Assembly (NCBI GenBank): GCA_946479255.1
Contig: CAMLFK010000274.1
Span: forward strand, 1-6,559
DNA from: an uncultured Oxalobacteraceae bacterium
GTDB lineage: Bacteria; Pseudomonadota; Gammaproteobacteria; Burkholderiales; Burkholderiaceae
Direction: 5' to 3'
DNA length: 6,559 nt
Part shown: positions 5,683-6,559 of the stretch, piece by piece
Layout of the letters: the number at the start of each line of letters is the position of its first letter
How positions within the stretch are numbered: the first letter of the stretch is position 1
Translations under genes and position numbers: made by a program
The notes under the pieces: generated by a model
Database searches by the model: none
The model's input: the letters and a program-made list of their open reading frames with translations, nothing else
What the model was told of the DNA's origin: nothing

Positions 5683-6559
5683 TTATGCCGCGTAGACCGG
5701 ATACTTGTCGGTCAGTTTCTTCACTTCCGCCTTGACGCGCTCGGTGACGGCCGCGTCGTTCGGGTTGTCGAGGATGTCGGCGATCAGGTTGCCCACGATG
5801 GTCGCGTCTTCTTCCTTGAAACCGCGGGTGGTGAAGGCCGGGCTGCCCAGGCGGATGCCGGAGGTGACGGATGGCTTCTGCGGGTCGTTCGGGATGCCGT
5901 TCTTGTTGCAGGTCATGTGCGCGGCGCCCAGCAGTGCTTCAGCTTCCTTGCCGGTCAGGTTCTTGGCGCGCAGGTCCACCAGCATCACGTGCGACTGGGT
6001 GCCGCCCGAGACGATGCGCAGGCCACGCGAAATCAGCGCCTTGGCCAGTGCGTCGGCGTTCTTGACCACTTGCTGCTGGTAGGTCTTGAATTCCGGGGCC
6101 AGCGCTTCCTTGAAAGCGACGGCCTTGCCGGCGATAACGTGCATCAACGGGCCGCCCTGGATACCGGGGAAGATTGCCGAGTTGATGGCTTTCTCGTGCT
6201 CGGCCTTCATCAGAATGATGCCGCCGCGTGGGCCGCGCAAGGACTTGTGCGTGGTCGAGGTGACGAAGTCGGCGTGCGGCACCGGGTTAGGATAGACGCC
6301 CGCGGCGACCAGGCCGGCGTAGTGCGCCATGTCGACCATGAAGTAGGCGCCGACTGCCTTGGCGACCTTGGCGAAACGCTCGAAGTCGATGTGCAGCGAG
6401 AAAGCCGACGCGCCGGCGATGATCAGCTTTGGCTTGTGCTCGTGGGCCAGGCGCTCCATGGCCTCGTAGTCGATGTCTTCTTTTTCGGTCAGGCCGTACG
6501 AGACCACGTTGAACCACTTGCCCGACATGTTCAGCGCCATGCCGTGGGTCAGGTGGCCG
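5683..6559 (-). CDS. glyA: Serine hydroxymethyltransferase (5' end truncated by window)
   Basis: PLP-dependent cytoplasmic enzyme that interconverts serine plus tetrahydrofolate with glycine plus 5,10-methylene-tetrahydrofolate, a main source of one-carbon units. The visible part is the C-terminal 291 residues, ending PVYAA. It starts at GHLTHG, which corresponds to about residue 125 of E. coli GlyA, so roughly 124 N-terminal residues lie beyond the right edge. The active-site region [18 protein letters not shown] holds the Asp and His equivalent to E. coli D200 and H203. [14 protein letters not shown] contains the Schiff-base lysine (equivalent to K229). [23 protein letters not shown] and SVTSGIRLG (the substrate-carboxylate Arg, near E. 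coli R363) are intact. The internal ATG at 6540 is not the start, because the family motif continues upstream of it. No break or missing catalytic residue is seen. Confidence 0.98.
   Translation of the reverse strand, partial: GHLTHGMALNMSGKWFNVVSYGLTEKEDIDYEAMERLAHEHKPKLIIAGASAFSLHIDFERFAKVAKAVGAYFMVDMAHYAGLVAAGVYPNPVPHADFVTSTTHKSLRGPRGGIILMKAEHEKAINSAIFPGIQGGPLMHVIAGKAVAFKEALAPEFKTYQQQVVKNADALAKALISRGLRIVSGGTQSHVMLVDLRAKNLTGKEAEALLGAAHMTCNKNGIPNDPQKPSVTSGIRLGSPAFTTRGFKEEDATIVGNLIADILDNPNDAAVTERVKAEVKKLTDKYPVYAA

Noticed and set aside
1..6559. Mobile element, CRISPR, tRNA/rRNA or defence system
   Set aside because: No terminal or spaced direct repeats, integrase/transposase motifs, RNA gene signatures or defence domains were seen. 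All sequence except short gaps is explained by core genes.

Overview
The window looks like chromosomal core DNA from a GC-rich betaproteobacterium. I place it in Burkholderiales, most likely Oxalobacteraceae (Massilia/Duganella/Janthinobacterium-like). The reasons are the glyA-nrdR gene order, the style of the GlyA and NrdR proteins, and a minor-pilin/PilY1 cluster directly downstream. The family-level placement is an inference, because no search was run.

Every supported gene is on the minus strand, so transcription runs from high to low coordinates. In that direction the order is glyA (5' end cut off by the window edge, 6559-5683), nrdR (5649-5185), a 143-bp gap (5184-5042), pilV (5041-4472), pilW (4475-3537), pilX (3529-2906) and pilY1 (2909 to the window start, 3' end cut off). 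The pilY1 frame is open without a stop or frameshift for 969 codons and runs off the left edge.

The region has two functional blocks. glyA encodes the one-carbon enzyme serine hydroxymethyltransferase, and nrdR encodes the zinc-finger/ATP-cone repressor of ribonucleotide reductase genes. They are 33 bp apart with no visible terminator and are probably co-transcribed. The second block is a tightly packed type IV pilus operon. It encodes the minor pilins PilV, PilW and PilX, which are thought to form a tip or priming complex, and the large secreted tip protein/adhesin PilY1. pilV/pilW and pilX/pilY1 each overlap by 4 nt (ATGA). pilW/pilX are 7 nt apart, and the pilX Shine-Dalgarno sequence overlaps the pilW stop. 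All of this points to coupled, stoichiometric translation. A fimT/fimU-type minor pilin and pilE are not in the window; pilE may lie beyond the left edge.

I see no mobile element, CRISPR array, RNA gene or novel defence system. The points worth a second look lie within PilY1 (no MIDAS-type vWA motif, an EF-hand-like acidic loop, three RGD tripeptides, cysteines confined to the N-terminal half), in PilX (no Glu5) and in the pilV leader region.
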